In this document: positions 47,049 to 64,000 of the stretch, piece by piece
Layout: every line of letters starts with the position of its first letter
How positions within the stretch are numbered: the first letter of the stretch is position 1
Assembly: GCF_029852145.1 (NCBI RefSeq)
Contig: NC_079976.1
Span: 6,324,001 to 6,388,000 of the forward strand
Reading direction: 5' to 3'
DNA: 64,000 bases
DNA from: Microplitis mediator
Lineage: Eukaryota; Arthropoda; Insecta; Hymenoptera; Braconidae
Notes under the pieces: model-generated
Seen by the model: the letters and a program-made list of their open reading frames with translations, nothing else
Databases searched by the model: none
What the model was told of the DNA's origin: nothing
Program-made: the position numbers and the translations under genes

Positions 47049-47882
47049 GCACTGTAAAAAATCGGGAGTTAATTCGGATTTCATTTCAATCCAAATTCAC
47101 TCCGTCACTCGGAGTTCCGGAGTTAAAAAAAAAATCACTCCGCATTCGGAAGTAAACAGGAACTTTTTTATGGGCAGAGTGATTTTGAAGTGACGCGGAT
47201 TATATTTCAATCCGCATTCACTCCGGTCCGGAGTTTTAATATTTAAATAAATTTATTTTTAATAGACACAGCTGTTAATTAGACACAATTATTTCAATAA
47301 ATAATTGATTCAGATATCAATAATCAAGCTTAAAATATTGAGTTTTTAATTTATAAAATGGTTTAGTAACTCACTAAATTATAATTTTATATATATAATA
47401 TATAGTGGAAGTATTAAATTATTGAATAGCTACAGTGGCATAGGTTTGACGGGAATATTTGATATTTCAGTACAAATTGAAATGTTATCTCGTGGTATGG
47501 TCGATGTAAATCATACGACAGTTTGTGACTCAGTGGATTTATATTTGTAAAAGTTTTACTATCAGCTGCTTATAATTTTTAAAAATCATTTCCCGTGAAT
47601 ATATGGAAAGGGAGCTTGTAATTATTTCCGTACTCAATATAAATGTCAAAATATCATAGACCTAAGCTCACTATTAGTAATTTTTTTTATAATTAATATT
47701 TTCCTTAACACCCTGGTTGAATTTTCCCTGAAAAACTCAGTTCTAAAGTTCTAAAGACTTTTTCAGAGAAAAGTCCGAAAAATTTCCCCCAAGGCACACC
47801 TTCGGAGTGAAATTCACTCCGAAAAAATTAAATAAATAAAAAATCAACCACTCCGCGTTCACTCCGCAAATTTTTTACAGTG
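47049..47882. mobile_element. MITE, ACTCCG family, with internal insert
   Basis: Starts GCACTGTAAAAAATCGGGAG and ends CACTCCGCAAATTTTTTACAG. The family pattern breaks at about 47262 and resumes near 47805, so roughly 540 bases of unrelated AT-rich sequence are inserted. Confidence 0.65.
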
Positions 47883-47884
47883 GA

Positions 47885-49670
47885 TACTAAATATGAATAA
47901 TTCGGAAAATTAAAATTTTTCGTTAATTTTTGAATTATTTGTAAATTTTCGCCTTATTTGATTGGAATTCAAATGTTCGATTCGAAGTTCGAACATTAAA
48001 TTTTCATCTATAAAATGGACTAATTACGAAATATTAATTATCGTAATTTACGAATAATTCAGAATTTCCGAATAATTAAAAAAAAAAAAAAAACACTTTT
48101 TATCCATCGTCTTAACAGAAAAATCATGAAAATATTATTTTATTATTTTCTTTATTTTTCAATAAATAAATGTCATAAATTTAATATAAATTATTAGCCA
48201 GCACAGGAAATTAATAAAACGTTCCACTTTTTACCAAAGCGGAAGCCAGATGTCAATAAAATATATATTTACTCAAACATAGAAAAATGAATAAATATGA
48301 AATAAGTAATTTTTATTAAAAAAATGTTGACCTTCATTTGAATATTTGTCAAATTTCCTTGGCCTGATCTACAATTCAGATGAAATGAAAATATTTAATT
48401 GACAAAGTTTACTGAAAATAAAAAACTTAAATAATAAGAGAAGCTAGAACTCAAACAAAAGCATAAATTATAAATTCATAAGGATTATTATTGTAATTAT
48501 AATCACAAGGTTTTACTCAGAATAAATTTACGGATTTATCTGTAATGTATTAAGTCCACTGGCAATATTGATCATCTACGTAGATAAGTTTACACATCAC
48601 ACATCTCTCGTACATATATATATATATATATATATAGATATATCCTATTCATACATATTTAGTAGAAGGTTGAACAAATTCAATAAATCGATAGAACAGA
48701 AGGGGTAAGCCAAAGCCCAAACTATTAGCACACTAAAAGGCGAGACAACCCAGACATTCTATAATACACGTTATCAATTTTATTGATCCTTCATTATCCG
48801 GAATTTCAAATTGTCTGTTATAATGTCAAAAGAGAAGCTTAATCAAGTCAAATACAATAGGGCTGCCTTAATTAAATTCTGTGGGATTTATATGGATGTA
48901 GTCCACGTATCTTTTGGATCATAATTTATATCAAGATCTGAATTAAATAAGACAGGTTTTGAGAAAAAATTTTATGTCAAGTCTTTGATATCTGAATTAA
49001 TTGCTGAGAAGTAGAACAAATATTTTTTGAGAAGCAGAGGTCAAATGGACCATGATTGTAAAAAAATTTGGGAATGGAGCTTACGCAATTTATGAAGTAA
49101 AATTTTTTTTTTTCAAATCGTTCTATTACATGGCGCATTGAAAAAAAAGATCATGAACATGATGGAAACTTGTGTAATTTTTTGCATTCGAAAGTTAAAA
49201 AAATAAATTTCTCGTTTTTAATTAAAATTGTTTTAGTGTTCTGATATTTTTTTGGAAAACTAGAAAAGAAACAGCCAGGAAAAAATTTTATAACATAATT
49301 TTGGATTTTTCATGGGCAAAAATAATTTGAATCCCACAAATAATTACCAGAATTTTAAATTACTCACACTGATCAACTTGCCTCCCTCCTTTTTTTGGAC
49401 CGTAACTAAACATTTCTAAACAAAAAAAAATTTCAGTCTCATTTTACCCCAAGCACAAAAATATATGATGGGCAAAAAAAGAGATCTCAAAAACTTGATA
49501 ATTATTATTTTTTTTTTTAAATCGCTTCAATATTATCCTTCTATTATATTGCAACTGACGTTTTTTACTGGACTCACTTTCAAAAAATTTTATTACATTA
49601 AATATTTTTTTTTTTTATTTTGATTTTATGGAGGAGGTGGGGGGAGGGGCATGTATATTTTTAATGATAA
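47885..49670. other. Stretch without recognisable gene
   Basis: AT-rich, with a (TA)n run at 48618-48636. Around 49020-49480 words such as GGTCAAATGGACCATG and TCATTTTACCCCAAG hint at an old GGGGCAAAA-type element. Confidence 0.4.
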
Positions 49671-49685
49671 TTAATCTCAATATTA

Positions 49686-50109
49686 GCGGCTGAGCTAGCC
49701 GTTCGGCACGCGCGAGGCTCGGGCGATCACCGAAGTTAAGTAACATCGAGCATGGTTACTATTTGGCTGGGTGACCGCTTAGCCACGCGTTGGGCTCGAC
49801 GAAGGTCTCTGATCGTTAGAGGCGGGATGAAGAGCCAGTGATCGGTAAAATGGAAATTTTATCGACCACTGGAGCTTCACCCAAAACCGAAACTGTACTG
49901 GCTAGGTTTTCTCTGTGGTTTTCCTAGCCACTGCACCTCCATTTGCACAAGGGAGGTAGCAGGGCATCACCGTAATGATGCAGTACAGTCATAAGCACAA
50001 GTCGGGCCACAGCCGCGAATATTAAAAAGAGGCGAGAAAAGGGAGAATTTAAATGTAAAGTCTTGTGAAACACGATGAGTGATACAAGTAAAATTAAAAT
50101 TATTAATTA
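49686..50109 (+). mobile_element. SINE with 5S rRNA-derived head (SINE3-like)
   Basis: The first about 120 bases resemble 5S rRNA over its internal pol III promoter: GATCACCGAAGTTAAG (box A region) followed by GGTTACTATTTGGCTGGGTG and ACCGCTTAG (intermediate element and box C region). A non-5S body of about 300 bases follows, ending in an AT-rich tail. The element is bracketed by a perfect 15-base direct repeat, TTAATCTCAATATTA, at 49671-49685 and 50110-50124, which is a target-site duplication from retroposition. No promoter or ORF other than the internal one is expected. The intact duplication suggests a fairly recent insertion. Confidence 0.82.
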
Positions 50110-50124
50110 TTAATCTCAATATTA

Positions 50125-50832
50125 TATTTTTTATGTTACAGATTCAATTAAATGGAGATAAAAATTGAAGTAGAGCCTGACGTAGCTCAATATTCAGCTA
50201 CGTCAAGGCACAATTAATAATTAAATTTAATAAATTTTTTTAAAATCTTATAACACAATCGTTAACTTGAACCATTTCCAAAATTTATTTAAATGCGATA
50301 ACATAAATGTTGAAAGTCAAAACAATCATATTTTTTTTTTAACTAAGAAACGCACAGTATTTATAAGCATTTAATTACGAAGACAATCTTTACCAAAGCT
50401 ACCTAATTAAAGTAAGATGAGTTTTTTTTTCTTGAATAATCAATTACCGAGGCCAATATTTATAAAAATGATTATATAGATGTATACTAATATAGAAAAG
50501 TTACATTGTTGACTGTCTGTTGTATTAACATATTCACATTTGAATATTCATTAATGTATATTTTATTGTTGTAATAAAATAATCACGTTTATTTGAATAT
50601 TAATAATAGTTACTATTGTTATTGTGAATTAATACAACTCGTAATTAAATGATCTTGATATAAATATTTTTTTATTTAAAGTTTTTAAAATAAAAAAAAC
50701 GAGATTTTAAAAATATAATATAAGTTTTTAATGGGTATGAATAATTTGAAGAAAGTTACATAATTAATATATAACGAGAGTTTAAAAATATAAGTACATA
50801 AATAGAGTATTGATAAAGTAGAGTAAGTTAAG
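50125..50832. other. Region upstream of the NWD-like gene
   Basis: AT-rich. This should hold the 5' UTR and either a promoter or a splice acceptor (TTTTTTTATTTAAAG at about 50666-50680 is possible). No convincing initiator was found next to the ATG at 50833. Confidence 0.35.

Positions 50833-64000
<13,168 letters not shown>

Noticed and set aside
49700..49815. Functional 5S rRNA gene
   Set aside because: Only the internal promoter region is 5S-like, the 5' and 3' parts diverge, and target duplications frame a much longer SINE.

Overview
This is AT-rich, intron-rich animal DNA. It looks like an insect and is most likely from a hymenopteran such as a parasitoid wasp. That is inferred from the protein families, the GT-AG introns and the dense load of short non-autonomous DNA transposons; the species cannot be named from the sequence. 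Two protein-coding genes are supported, both on the + strand and both cut by a window edge. About 36 kb between them holds no intact gene that I can recognise.

Bases 3-14290 carry the 3' part of an RBCK1/HOIL-1-type ubiquitin ligase in nine exons. It has a very long disordered N-terminal extension, a LUBAC-tethering-like helix, a ubiquitin-like domain, an Asn/Asp-rich linker where vertebrate HOIL-1 has its NZF zinc finger, and a complete RING1-IBR-RING2 with the Cys-rich C-terminal tail typical of HOIL-1. All eight introns are GT-AG and keep frame; the joined exons give exactly 1433 codons including the stop. Bases 50833-64000 carry the 5' part of a NACHT and WD-repeat protein (NWD1/NWD2 family) in six exons, 657 codons in frame to the last base. 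It has the N-terminal domain of the family and a NACHT ATPase with Walker A and B; any WD repeats lie beyond the window.

The space between the genes, and most introns, is filled with miniature inverted-repeat elements (MITEs), long fold-back palindromes, tandem arrays and a few retroelement-derived pieces. No intact transposase or reverse transcriptase was seen. Notable items are: a pair of about 1,024-bp near-perfect palindromes, one in an intron of each gene; a 5S-rRNA-headed SINE with a perfect 15-bp target-site duplication; several nested insertions that can be read against empty copies in the same window; a two-copy dispersed repeat at 35.4-37.3 kb and 51.5-52.6 kb; and a broken, unusually GC-rich coding remnant on the minus strand at about 15.8-16.5 kb whose family I could not identify.

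Both genes belong to families tied to innate immune or stress signalling: linear/oxyester ubiquitination for one, a STAND-type NTPase for the other. Nothing in the sequence shows that they work together. They are separate transcription units.
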